From contig NZ_LMEP01000001.1 of NCBI RefSeq assembly GCF_001426405.1, positions 998,041 through 1,059,441 on the forward strand: a stretch of 61,401 bases of DNA. Reading direction: 5' to 3'. Source of the stretch: Streptomyces sp. Root1304. Lineage in GTDB: Bacteria; Actinomycetota; Actinomycetes; Streptomycetales; Streptomycetaceae. Made by a program: the position numbers and the translations under genes. Under the pieces are notes generated by a model. It worked only from the letters and a program-made list of their open reading frames with translations, was not told where the DNA came from and did not search any database. Positions 1 to 7,604 of this stretch are shown here, in pieces (within the stretch, counting starts at the first letter, position 1; the number at the start of each line of letters is the position of its first letter).

Positions 1-2001
1 CTACCCCCTCAGCCACCCCGGCAGTTCCTCCTCGTGCACCAGCGTCAGCCGGGACACCGCGCGGGTGAGCGCCACGTACAGCCGGTTCGCGCCCCGGGCC
101 TCCGCCGCCACGATCGCGGCCGGTTCCACCACCACGACGTGGTCGAACTCCAGCCCCTTGACCGCACTCGCGGGCAACACGGTCACCCGCTCCCCGGCCC
201 TCCCCGAGGCCTCCCCCGACAGATCCGACAGACCCGTCACCGCCGACTCCGCCACCCCGACCAGTTCCTCCGTCGTGATCACCCCCACCGAGCCCTCCGC
301 CGTCAGCGCGGCCCGCACCGCCTCGGCGGTCGCCGTGCGAAGGTCCGTCGTCCGGTGGACCGTCACCTCGCCGTCCTTCCGCACCGACCGGCCCGCCGGC
401 ACGTCCGCGCCCAGGTGCGGAAGGAGCCGGTTGGCGAGGTCCACGATCGCCGCCGGGACCCGGTAGCCGAGGGTCAGCGGCACCACGGGCGCCCCCGGCT
501 TGCCGAGGTGCGCCAGCTGTTCCGGCCAGTCGCGGGCCGCCCACGGGGTGGTGCCCTGGGCCAGGTCGCCGAGGACGGTGAGCGAGCCGAACCCGGTGCG
601 GCGGGCAATCGCCCGGCACTCCATGGGCGAGAGGTCCTGGGCCTCGTCGACGACGACATGGCCGTAGCTCTCGGGCCGCTCGATCAGCCCGGCCAGCTCG
701 TCGAGAAGGACGAGGTCGGCGGCGGTCCAGCGCGCCGAACGGTACGAGCGCGGCGGCCGCTCCCAGCGGATCGCCGCCCGCTCGGCCGCCGTCAGGGCCG
801 GGTCGGCGGGGTCGGTGAGCAGGCCCGCGAGGACCTCCTCCGGGGTGGTCCTCGGCCAGCACGCGTCGAGGAACGCGGTGACCGTCCGGGCCCGTTCGAT
901 CCGCCGCGCCCAGGCCGCGCCCATGGGACCCCAGCGGCGTTCGGCACGCAGCTGGAGGGCCCGTACGATCCGGGCGCGGACCCGCTCGCGGCCCGTCGCG
1001 TAGGGCGGCGCCTCCTCCCGTACCGCCGCGACGATCTCCGCGAGCCCCGCTGCGGGCAGCCGCCAGTGGGACGAGCCGTCGGGGACCGCGAGGTCGTCCG
1101 CCGGGGCCGGGTCGACCCGGCCGTACAGCGCGCGGTGCAGCACCTCCGCCATCCGGGCGTCGTGCTTGACCGACGCCGCCGCCCCGCCGTCCTCGGCGCG
1201 TACCGGATGGCGGGCGATCTCGTCGGCGAGGGTGGCCTGCCGGATCCCGGTCTCGCCGAGCGAGGGCAGCACCTCGGAGATGTACGAGAGGAACGCCCGG
1301 TGCGGACCGAGGACGAGGAGGCCGGAACGGCGGATCCGCTGCGGATGCGTGTAGAGCAGGTACGCGGCCCGGTGCAGCCCCACGGCGGTCTTGCCGGTGC
1401 CGGGCGCACCCTGCACGCACAGGGACGCGGCCGGGTCGGAGCGTACGAGGTCGTCCTGCTCGGGCTGGATGGTGGCGGCGATGTCCCGCATGGGGCCCAC
1501 CCGGGGCCGCTCGATCTCCCCGGCGAGCAGGGCACTGGCCGTCACCGCGCCGCCGGCCGTGAGCTGTTCGTCCTCCAGGGCGGTCAGGTCCTCGGACGCG
1601 CCGTCGCTGTACGGGGCCCAGCCGAAGCGGCGGCGCCGGAGGACGCCCTGCGGATCGTGGGCGCCGGCCTGGTAGTAGGCGCGGGAGACGGGGGCGCGCC
1701 AGTCGACGACGAGAGGCGGGGCGGCGTGGTCCTCGGCGATGCGGCGGCGGCCGATGTGGTGGATCTGGCCGTCCTCGCGGTCGAGGCGCGCGAAGAACAG
1801 CGGCCCGGGCGGCTGCTCCCGCATCTCCTTCGCGCGGCTGCGGAGGTGCCGGCCGAGGGCCTCGGCGTCGGCGCCGGAGGCGGCGGTGTCCTCGCCGGTG
1901 ACGACCTGCCCGGCGACGTCCTCGGTCATGCGGATCAGGGCGGCACGGCAGGCGTCGTGGTGGGAGCGTTCGCGGGCGAGCTCAAGGTCCAGTGACGTCA
2001 T
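1..2001 (-). CDS. HelD-family UvrD-like ATPase/helicase (RNA polymerase-associated)
   Basis: The 666-residue protein has UvrD-superfamily motifs: a Q-motif-like segment (TIQPEQDDLVR, about 178-188), Walker A GAPGTGKT (198-205), Walker B VVVDEAQD near 449, and C-terminal KGLEFDHVVVVEP and LYVALTRAVSRL. The N-terminal segment with VDWRAPVSRAYY is typical of the HelD group, whose members pull stalled RNA polymerase off DNA; in actinomycetes a HelD paralogue (HelR) confers rifampicin tolerance. The gene is complete, with its TAG stop at the window edge. It lies 76 bp downstream of a same-strand tetR gene. I did not find the rifamycin-associated element in the gap, so the assignment as HelR rather than another HelD paralogue is open. 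Confidence 0.85.
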   Translation of the reverse strand: MTSLDLELARERSHHDACRAALIRMTEDVAGQVVTGEDTAASGADAEALGRHLRSRAKEMREQPPGPLFFARLDREDGQIHHIGRRRIAEDHAAPPLVVDWRAPVSRAYYQAGAHDPQGVLRRRRFGWAPYSDGASEDLTALEDEQLTAGGAVTASALLAGEIERPRVGPMRDIAATIQPEQDDLVRSDPAASLCVQGAPGTGKTAVGLHRAAYLLYTHPQRIRRSGLLVLGPHRAFLSYISEVLPSLGETGIRQATLADEIARHPVRAEDGGAAASVKHDARMAEVLHRALYGRVDPAPADDLAVPDGSSHWRLPAAGLAEIVAAVREEAPPYATGRERVRARIVRALQLRAERRWGPMGAAWARRIERARTVTAFLDACWPRTTPEEVLAGLLTDPADPALTAAERAAIRWERPPRSYRSARWTAADLVLLDELAGLIERPESYGHVVVDEAQDLSPMECRAIARRTGFGSLTVLGDLAQGTTPWAARDWPEQLAHLGKPGAPVVPLTLGYRVPAAIVDLANRLLPHLGADVPAGRSVRKDGEVTVHRTTDLRTATAEAVRAALTAEGSVGVITTEELVGVAESAVTGLSDLSGEASGRAGERVTVLPASAVKGLEFDHVVVVEPAAIVAAEARGANRLYVALTRAVSRLTLVHEEELPGWLRG

Positions 2002-2004
2002 TCC

Positions 2005-2050
2005 GACAAGCCTAACGGAAAACGTTACTGGGTTACATTTTTTACTTGTC
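2005..2050. promoter_or_regulatory. Nested inverted repeats upstream of the HelD-like gene (possible TetR operator)
   Basis: In the 76-bp gap, GACAAG (2005-2010) pairs with CTTGTC (2045-2050), and inside it TAACG (2013-2017) and CGTTA (2023-2027) form a perfect 5-bp repeat around GAAAA. The stretch is AT-rich for this genome and lies directly upstream of the helicase start. An operator for the neighbouring TetR protein is an inference. Confidence 0.4.
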
Positions 2051-2077
2051 TACGGATTCGAGTCCGGGCGGGCAGGT

Positions 2078-2752
2078 TCACGCCCCGTACGGAAGGCCCT
2101 CCCGCAGCGCCCGGAAGGCCAGCCCGGCGGCGGCCACCGCGTCCGCCTCCACCTGCCCGGCCGTCTCCCCGGCCGCGATCCGGGCCGTGTTCTCCTCGGC
2201 CAGGACGCGGAGCACGGCCACGATCTGACCGGCGGCGAGGCGCGCGCCCAGGGGGTCGCCGCCGAGCGCGCGGGCGAGGGCGACCTCCGACCGCCCCTGG
2301 TACGCGTGCATGCGCGCCACCAGGGCCGGGGTGCCGTACAGGAGCCGCAGATACGCGAGGACCGCCGGGTGGTCGCAGAGCCCGGTGACCGGGTCGCGCC
2401 GGGAGAGCCCGTCGAGGAGGTGGGAGTGGAGCGCGTCGAGCGGGGCGGTCCCGGCCTGCCGCCCGGCGGTCACCACCCGGGCCGACTCGTCCTCGTGGTC
2501 GGCGAACCGGTGCAGGACCAGGTCTTCCTTGGCGGGGAAGTACCGGAAGAGGGTCGGCTTGGAGACCTCGGCGGCGGCGGCCACCTCGGCGACGGAGACG
2601 GTGTCGAAGCCCCGCTCCAGGAACAGGGCGACGGCGGCCTCCGACAGGGCCTGCCGGGTCCGCTCCTTCTTCCGCTCCCGCAGACCGGGCGCGCCGGCCG
2701 ACTCGGCCGGATCAGCCCCACCGGCCCCATCAGCCACAGAGTCCGAGCTCAC
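2078..2752 (-). CDS. TetR/AcrR family transcriptional regulator
   Basis: The 224-residue protein has a TetR N-terminal helix-turn-helix: RKKERTRQALSEAA followed by FDTVSVAEVAAAAEVSKPTLFRYFPAKEDL (about 26-74). The C-terminal ligand domain is not recognisable by eye, so no inducer can be proposed. It is co-directional with and immediately upstream of the HelD-like gene, and the gap between them carries nested inverted repeats. Control of that gene, or of itself, is likely but unproven. The first 25 residues are Ala/Gly/Asp-rich and probably disordered. Confidence 0.88.
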   Translation of the reverse strand: MSSDSVADGAGGADPAESAGAPGLRERKKERTRQALSEAAVALFLERGFDTVSVAEVAAAAEVSKPTLFRYFPAKEDLVLHRFADHEDESARVVTAGRQAGTAPLDALHSHLLDGLSRRDPVTGLCDHPAVLAYLRLLYGTPALVARMHAYQGRSEVALARALGGDPLGARLAAGQIVAVLRVLAEENTARIAAGETAGQVEADAVAAAGLAFRALREGLPYGA

Positions 2753-2805
2753 GGCACACCCCTTTCCACCTGCGGCCCATCCTAGTGAGGCCGCCCGTGC
2801 GGGGA

Positions 2806-4050
2806 TCAGAAGATGTCGGGCGAGAAGGCCCGCAGCGGGGTCCGGAACAGCAGCTCGGCACGGCCCGCCGCGCCCGGCGTCAGCTCCTCCACGCGCCCCA
2901 GCCGGGAGAGCCGTACCGCCGACTCGTCACCGAAGGCGAGCACCCCCAGCTCGGCGACGTCGAGAGCGAGATCGGCGGACTCGGTCGTACGGGAGCAGGC
3001 GACGCCGTCCGGGGAGGCGTCGAGCCGGTAGCGCCCGCCGGCGAATCCGTCGCCGTCCCGGACGTCGAGCACGAGACCGTCCGCCACCGGGTACGTACGG
3101 CTCTCCAGGACCCGGACGACGTCCAGGACGCGGACCCACAGCATGTCGGCGTGCGTCACGACCCTCGCGGCGCGCGGGTCGGGCAGGAGCATCGGCAGCG
3201 GGTCGTCGGGCGCGCGGAAGCCGGAGCGGACGGTGGTGATCCAGTCGATGGAGCAGACGTAGGTCCAGAGGGCGCGCTCGGCGGCCGGGGTGCAGGCGAT
3301 CAGGTCGCGCACCTTCGCGGTGTTCACCGGCTGCTTGGCGTCGTCCCACTTCTGGTCGGAGCCGTAGGCCACGTACCCCTCGGCCTCGCCGGACGCGTTG
3401 CGGTAGAGCGCGTAGTACGGCTCCGTCCAGGGATCGGTCTGTACGCCGAGGCCCGTGCCGAACTCCCAGTCGCGGGTGCTGCGGTGGGTGACCCCGGCGC
3501 GGAGGCCGGCGAGCCGGCGGTGCACCTCGGGGCCGGCCTTGCGGATCTCCGCCGCGTCGGTGAGGTCGATCCGGCCGCCGTCCTCCGGGCGGCCCGAGCG
3601 GCGCGGGTCGAGGCCCGCACGGCGCAGGTCCACGCTCCACTCGGTGGCCCAGCTCGCCGGGCCGAAGCCGAAGCGCCCGTAGATCGGGTACTCGGCGGCG
3701 ATCAGGGTCGCGAGGGCGTCGCCGCGCTCCCGGGCGGCGCCCAGGTCCTCGCCCATCATCCGGCTGAGCAGTCCGCGCCTGCGGTGCGTCGGGGAGACGG
3801 TGACCTGGGTGATGGCGTCGGCGGTGAGACTGCCCCCGCCGACCGTGCCGACCTCCTGCCGGAACGAGCGGAAGGTGGCGACGACCCGGTCGCGGTCGAA
3901 GGCGGCGCGCGTCCGCGCGAGGTCGGCGTGGGCCAGCCGGTCGGCGGCCTCCTCGTCGGACACGAGGGGCGGACGGAGGAACCCGGTGCGCAGGGCCCGC
4001 AGCCAGTCGGGGAACTCGGACTCCGTGACCGTGCGTACGTCGACACTCAT
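2806..4050 (-). CDS. Eis-type GNAT N-acetyltransferase
   Basis: The 414-residue protein has the Eis layout: an N-terminal GNAT domain with the acetyl-CoA loop TQVTVSPTHRRRGLLSR (82-98), a second GNAT-like domain beginning near PIYGRFGFGPAS, and a C-terminal SCP2-like segment. It ends in SPDIF; in the mycobacterial Eis family the free carboxylate of a terminal Phe serves in catalysis, so the exact ending supports the assignment. Family members acetylate amines, including several positions of aminoglycosides, but the physiological substrate here is unknown. The start codon follows a TAGGGT hexamer by six bases, suggesting a leaderless transcript. Confidence 0.85.
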   Translation of the reverse strand: MSVDVRTVTESEFPDWLRALRTGFLRPPLVSDEEAADRLAHADLARTRAAFDRDRVVATFRSFRQEVGTVGGGSLTADAITQVTVSPTHRRRGLLSRMMGEDLGAARERGDALATLIAAEYPIYGRFGFGPASWATEWSVDLRRAGLDPRRSGRPEDGGRIDLTDAAEIRKAGPEVHRRLAGLRAGVTHRSTRDWEFGTGLGVQTDPWTEPYYALYRNASGEAEGYVAYGSDQKWDDAKQPVNTAKVRDLIACTPAAERALWTYVCSIDWITTVRSGFRAPDDPLPMLLPDPRAARVVTHADMLWVRVLDVVRVLESRTYPVADGLVLDVRDGDGFAGGRYRLDASPDGVACSRTTESADLALDVAELGVLAFGDESAVRLSRLGRVEELTPGAAGRAELLFRTPLRAFSPDIF

Positions 4051-4056
4051 CCTTCG

Positions 4057-4062
4057 ACCCTA
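4057..4062 (-). promoter_or_regulatory. -10 box of a probable leaderless promoter for the Eis-like gene
   Basis: On the minus strand TAGGGT is followed by six bases and then the ATG, the geometry of a Streptomyces leaderless promoter. No convincing -35 element was found, and the GAAGG touching the ATG is too close to act as a ribosome site. Confidence 0.4.
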
Positions 4063-4152
4063 CGCACGGGCCGGTGACGACCGCACCCGACTTTTCCCGG
4101 CCCGCGTACGGGCGGACGGGCACCCCGCCCGCACCCCGCCCGCCGCGCGGAC

Positions 4153-4773
4153 TCAGGCCAGCAGGTCGTCGACCTGCGCCTCGCCCTCGCGGTAGCGGCG
4201 GGCGATCTCCGCGCTGCATTCGTCGGCGGTCCGCTGGAGGTGCTGCCGGCGCCGCGAGATCTGCTGCTCGTACCCGGCGAGCCGACCCATCCCCGCGTGC
4301 AGCTCGTCGTCCGTGCGGGCCGTCAGGTCCGACAGCTCGACCTCGGACAGCATCTCGGCCGCGAGCCGCCGGTACTCCTCACTGCGCGGCGTCGACAGGG
4401 TCACGTGCCGGGCCGAGCTGCGGTGCCGCGAGGGCACGTCGGCGAGGATCTCGGAGAGCCGGTCCAGGACCGGGGCCTCCGGATCGGTCCGCCGGGCCAG
4501 CTCGGCCCGGAGGATGTCGATCCGGCCCTGGAGCATCCGGCGTACGTAGCTCAGGTCGGCCTCGTCGCTCTGGGCGTCCCGGCGCAGCGCGCGCAGTTCG
4601 GGCAGCCGCAGCGCGCCGAGGTCGGGTTCGGCCCGGTCCGGCAGGGCGGGTTCGGAGGTCCGCTGCACGGGTGGGCGCGTGACGGGGCCGGCGCCCGGTC
4701 CACCGCCCCGGGTTCCGGAGCGGATCAGCGGTACGGGGCCGGACGGCGTCGGCCCGGTGCCAGGTGCACTCAT
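4153..4773 (-). CDS. rsiG: RsiG-like c-di-GMP-binding anti-sigma factor (partner sigma-WhiG)
   Basis: From the ATG at 4773, nine bases after GAGGGG, the product is 206 residues. It carries two copies of E(x3)S(x2)R(x3)Q(x3)D: E71-S75-R78-Q82-D86 and E169-S173-R176-Q180-D184. This repeated motif is the signature of RsiG, which in S. venezuelae forms an antiparallel coiled coil, binds a c-di-GMP dimer and sequesters the sporulation sigma factor WhiG. The two long charged helices (about 55-95 and 130-195) fit that fold. The Pro/Gly-rich first 50 residues look disordered. It is divergent from dtd. An upstream in-frame start at 4860 would add 29 Arg-rich residues and is unlikely. Confidence 0.88.
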   Translation of the reverse strand: MSAPGTGPTPSGPVPLIRSGTRGGGPGAGPVTRPPVQRTSEPALPDRAEPDLGALRLPELRALRRDAQSDEADLSYVRRMLQGRIDILRAELARRTDPEAPVLDRLSEILADVPSRHRSSARHVTLSTPRSEEYRRLAAEMLSEVELSDLTARTDDELHAGMGRLAGYEQQISRRRQHLQRTADECSAEIARRYREGEAQVDDLLA

Positions 4774-4899
4774 GAGAATCGTCCCCTCGACCGGTGCGGA
4801 GCCGCACCGCCTGACACGCATGGTGCCACTCCTGTGCGCGCGCGTGCAGGCGCTCTGCACCCGTTCGGCCCCTCATCCGTCGGACTGGGAGCGGATCGG

Positions 4900-4905
4900 T
4901 AGGTT
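4900..4905 (+). promoter_or_regulatory. -10 box of a probable leaderless dtd promoter
   Basis: TAGGTT sits seven bases before the ATG of dtd, and no Shine-Dalgarno sequence precedes the start, so transcription probably begins at or next to the start codon. Confidence 0.4.
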
Positions 4906-4912
4906 GGGGCGT

Positions 4913-5338
4913 ATGCGTGCAGTGGTGCAGAGGGTGGACGGCGCGAGCGTCGTCGTCGCAGGGGAGACCGTCGGTGAGATCACCGGGGAGGGCTTGTGCG
5001 TGCTCGTGGGGGTGACCCACGACGACACCCCGGAGAAGGCCGCCCAATTGGCCAGAAAGCTCTGGTCCGTCCGGGTACTGGACGGCGAGAAGTCGTGCTC
5101 GGACGTGAACGCGCCGCTGCTCGTCGTCTCCCAGTTCACCCTCTACGGAGACGCCCGCAAGGGCCGCCGCCCCACCTGGAACGCGGCGGCCCCCGGCCCG
5201 GTCGCCGAACCCCTCGTGGACGAGGTGGTGGCCCGCCTCCGCGAACTGGGCGCCCACGTGGAAACGGGCCGCTTCGGAGCGGACATGCGCGTCTCCCTCA
5301 CGAACCACGGCCCGTTCACGGTACTGATCGAGGTGTGA
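4913..5338 (+). CDS. dtd: D-aminoacyl-tRNA deacylase
   Basis: The 141-residue protein has the two DTD signatures: [15 protein letters not shown] (73-87) and NHGPFT (131-136), whose Gly-cisPro motif excludes L-aminoacyl groups. The enzyme hydrolyses D-aminoacyl-tRNA and Gly-tRNA(Ala) in the cytoplasm and so proofreads translation. Length and start agree with the family, beginning [13 protein letters not shown]. The ATG at 4913 was chosen over upstream in-frame starts because the homologous region begins there and a TAGGTT box lies seven bases upstream. The gene diverges from rsiG and converges on the lipoprotein gene. Confidence 0.95.
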   Translation: MRAVVQRVDGASVVVAGETVGEITGEGLCVLVGVTHDDTPEKAAQLARKLWSVRVLDGEKSCSDVNAPLLVVSQFTLYGDARKGRRPTWNAAAPGPVAEPLVDEVVARLRELGAHVETGRFGADMRVSLTNHGPFTVLIEV

Positions 5339-5369
5339 CGCGACGGTTCACCGGACGACCGCCGGCCGG

Positions 5370-6332
5370 TCAGCCGGTCAGCGCCGCGGCCGTGCGCAGC
5401 CGCTCGTCGAGCTGGTCCTTGACAAGCTTCAGCGTTTCAGCGTTCTGCTCGGCCGCGCGCTGCTCATAGGCGGAGAGGACCGAGTAGTGGACACCGAGCA
5501 GGTTCACCTGCCGCTTGCAGCGCACGTCGGTCTTGGCGGCGGTGATCGCCTCGGCGCTCGACCGGCGGTCTCCGAGACCGAGCTCGTCGGCCGCATCGTG
5601 GGGGTCGGTCACCTTGTAGCCCGACTTCGCCATACAGGCGGACCAGCTCTTGTCCACGGCGCGGACCCGTGAGTCCTCACGGTACTCGGAGTCGGCGCGA
5701 TTCCGGAGGTTGAACACGTAGAGCAGGTCGACGCTGTCAGGCCGGGGCGCATACAGCTTGAGGTACGACTCACGGGTGCAGCCACCGGCCGGAGGACGGC
5801 GGTCGCCGGCCTTGCCCGCCCCGGCGGCCTGCTGCTCGGCCTCCTGCTGGCTGTTCGGCAGCTTCGCGGGGTCGAGGTCGGGTTCGCCGAGCAGGGCGAT
5901 TTCCTCGGGGCGAGTCAGTCCGAGCCCCTTGACGCGCTTCTGCGGAGCACGCGCCGCACTCGGATTGGCGTAGCCGTACCGCTCGGCGGTACGGGGATCA
6001 CCGACGCCGAACCGTCGCGACACACTCTCCGGCCGCTCGGGTGAACGTTCTTCACCGCCCCGATAGGTGAAGCCAAAGCGGGCCATACACCGCGCGATCA
6101 GCACACTCTGAGCCCGTCCCAACGTGCGCTGCTGCTCATCGCTCGCCTCGAAGACGTCCAGCGGGAACTTGAGCACCGTCGCCTCCGCCATGACGGGCAC
6201 GACGGCCACTTGCGGCTCGGCCCGGTTCGCGCCGGGGGTCTCCTCGGCGCCGGAACATCCGGTGAGCGGGCCGGCGACGCACAGAAGGGCTACCCAGGGC
6301 AGGGCACGACGGCGTAGGGATGACGAAAACAT
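5370..6332 (-). CDS. Secreted lipoprotein of unknown function
   Basis: From the ATG at 6332, preceded by GAGG, the product is 320 residues with a signal peptide (MFSSSLRRRALPWVALLCVAG) and lipobox LTGC. The mature part has paired cysteine segments (RCMARFGF, SACMAKSGYKV, RCKRQVN) resembling the cysteine-spaced repeats of small actinomycete lipoproteins that accompany ABC exporters. The start of the mature protein (CSGAEETPGANRAEP) resembles that of the lipoprotein at 7095 (CSEDGTPSANRSGAP), so the two are probably related. It lies near a MacB-like exporter and probably sits at the outer face of the membrane. No enzymatic motif is visible. Confidence 0.75.
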   Translation of the reverse strand: MFSSSLRRRALPWVALLCVAGPLTGCSGAEETPGANRAEPQVAVVPVMAEATVLKFPLDVFEASDEQQRTLGRAQSVLIARCMARFGFTYRGGEERSPERPESVSRRFGVGDPRTAERYGYANPSAARAPQKRVKGLGLTRPEEIALLGEPDLDPAKLPNSQQEAEQQAAGAGKAGDRRPPAGGCTRESYLKLYAPRPDSVDLLYVFNLRNRADSEYREDSRVRAVDKSWSACMAKSGYKVTDPHDAADELGLGDRRSSAEAITAAKTDVRCKRQVNLLGVHYSVLSAYEQRAAEQNAETLKLVKDQLDERLRTAAALTG

Positions 6333-6364
6333 GTGGTCCTCAACGGTTCGGGGAGGGACGCCGC

Positions 6365-6407
6365 ATGGCGGCCGTCGCACCGGGGTCACCGGTACGACGG
6401 CCGCCAT
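6365..6407 (-). terminator. Long hairpin after the protease-inhibitor-like gene
   Basis: ATGGCGGCCGTCG (6365-6377) pairs with CGACGGCCGCCAT (6395-6407), and inner ACCGG/CCGGT arms close a five-base loop. It lies just past the stop of the minus-strand gene starting at 6855. There is no U-tract, which is common for Streptomyces terminators. Confidence 0.65.
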
Positions 6408-6429
6408 GGGCCCGTCGGATCGCGCGGAA

Positions 6430-6855
6430 TCAGTGCGCGTCGTACGGGTACGCCGACGAGATCTTGTTCTTGAACGTGTCGGTGGCGGTGCCCTTGTAGC
6501 CGGCGGGCAGCGTGCCCTCGGCCCCATCGGCGTTCGCGTCGGTGTAGACCCACCAGGTACCACTGTCGCGGTTGTAGTAGGAGGCCGTGTTGTCGTTGGT
6601 CGTCTGGCCGTAGCCGGTGCAGGTGCCTGACACCCTCCAGAACGTGTCCCCCGAGAAGTTGGTGTCGTAGTTGAACAGGTCGAACACGCAGCCGGACTGT
6701 CCCGAGTTGTAGTAGAGCCCGAACTCGCCGGCCTCCAGGATGCCGTCGTCAGGCTGCGCCCAGGCGCCAGGAGCCGCGGCAAGGCTGATTCCTGCCATCG
6801 CGGTGGCTGCCAGCGCGACACCGGCCAGCCGACGCGCGGTGCTGGTTGCCTTCAT
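6430..6855 (-). CDS. Secreted peptidase inhibitor family I36-like protein
   Basis: The 141-residue precursor begins with a Sec signal peptide (MKATSTARRLAGVALAATAMAGISLAAAPGAWA, cleavage after AWA near 33). The mature region of about 108 residues is rich in Tyr, Asp, Asn and Gly, with FGLYYNSGQSGCVFDL and a second cysteine in VSGTCTGYG. This is the beta/gamma-crystallin-like pattern of Streptomyces metalloprotease inhibitors (family I36). Its low-GC codon choices relative to neighbours reflect the Tyr/Asn/Asp content. A structural rather than inhibitory role is possible. Confidence 0.75.
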   Translation of the reverse strand: MKATSTARRLAGVALAATAMAGISLAAAPGAWAQPDDGILEAGEFGLYYNSGQSGCVFDLFNYDTNFSGDTFWRVSGTCTGYGQTTNDNTASYYNRDSGTWWVYTDANADGAEGTLPAGYKGTATDTFKNKISSAYPYDAH

Positions 6856-7094
6856 GTTTCCCCACCCTCATCAGATTCCTCTGGGACCTCAACAGCCCCC
6901 CAGACTCGCTGAATTGAAACTCAGTTCGATCCCGAGTGTCCACGTGTTTAACTGATCATTCACCTGTGCGATGATCGCCGTGGGGGTGGCTCCGTGGTTG
7001 TTGCCGGAGCCGTCGGTTACGGGGGTCACCGGGCCGTCGCGCGTCGTCGCGAAGCGGCCCCCCTTTCGCCTTCCCGACCACTGGGGGTCTTCCT

Positions 7095-7598
7095 GTGTCT
7101 GCCGTGCGTACGGCATCGCGCCACGTCATCCGCGTCACCGCCGTCCTGATGCTCGGCGCGCTCACACTGGGTTGCTCCGAGGACGGGACCCCCAGCGCGA
7201 ACCGCAGCGGCGCCCCCAGCCAGGAGGAGACCACCTACTTCCGCTGCCTGGAGAAGCAGGGCCTCGTCCTGGAGGAGCTGGAGGACTCCCGGCTGCGCGT
7301 GGACAAGGATGCCCCGGCCAATTCCACCGAAAAGCAACTGCGCGCCCAGGAGTCCTGCCGGGATCTGATCCCGAAGGAGGAAGCGCCCGAGGCCACCGAG
7401 GAACAACTCGCCAAGGCCCGCGAGTTCAGCGCCTGCGTACGCGCCCAGGGGATCACCGACTACCCGGACCCCGACCCGAAGACCGGCGAGACGCGCATCT
7501 CCGAGAAGACCGGCAACGGTGACAGGGAAGCACTCCGCGCCGCCCAGCGCGCCTGCGGCCCCGGCGCCGACGGCGACAGCGACAACCTGGGCGGCTGA
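7095..7598 (+). CDS. Secreted lipoprotein linked to a MacB-like exporter
   Basis: The GTG at 7095 follows a GGGGG tract by nine bases and gives 167 residues; a GTG three codons later is an alternative. The signal peptide ends in the lipobox LTLGC. The mature protein is highly charged, with two cysteine segments (YFRCLEKQGLVLEEL and FSACVRAQGITDYPDPDP), the latter typical of small actinomycete lipoproteins encoded next to ABC exporters. Only 6 bp separate it from the adaptor gene, so it is first in a four-gene operon with the adaptor, ATPase and permease. Function is unknown. Confidence 0.78.
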   Translation: MSAVRTASRHVIRVTAVLMLGALTLGCSEDGTPSANRSGAPSQEETTYFRCLEKQGLVLEELEDSRLRVDKDAPANSTEKQLRAQESCRDLIPKEEAPEATEEQLAKAREFSACVRAQGITDYPDPDPKTGETRISEKTGNGDREALRAAQRACGPGADGDSDNLGG

Positions 7599-7604
7599 GC
7601 CCTC

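Noticed and set aside
2002..2077. Rifamycin-associated element before the HelD-like gene
   Set aside because: I looked for the conserved inverted repeat as I remember it and did not see it; different inverted repeats are present.
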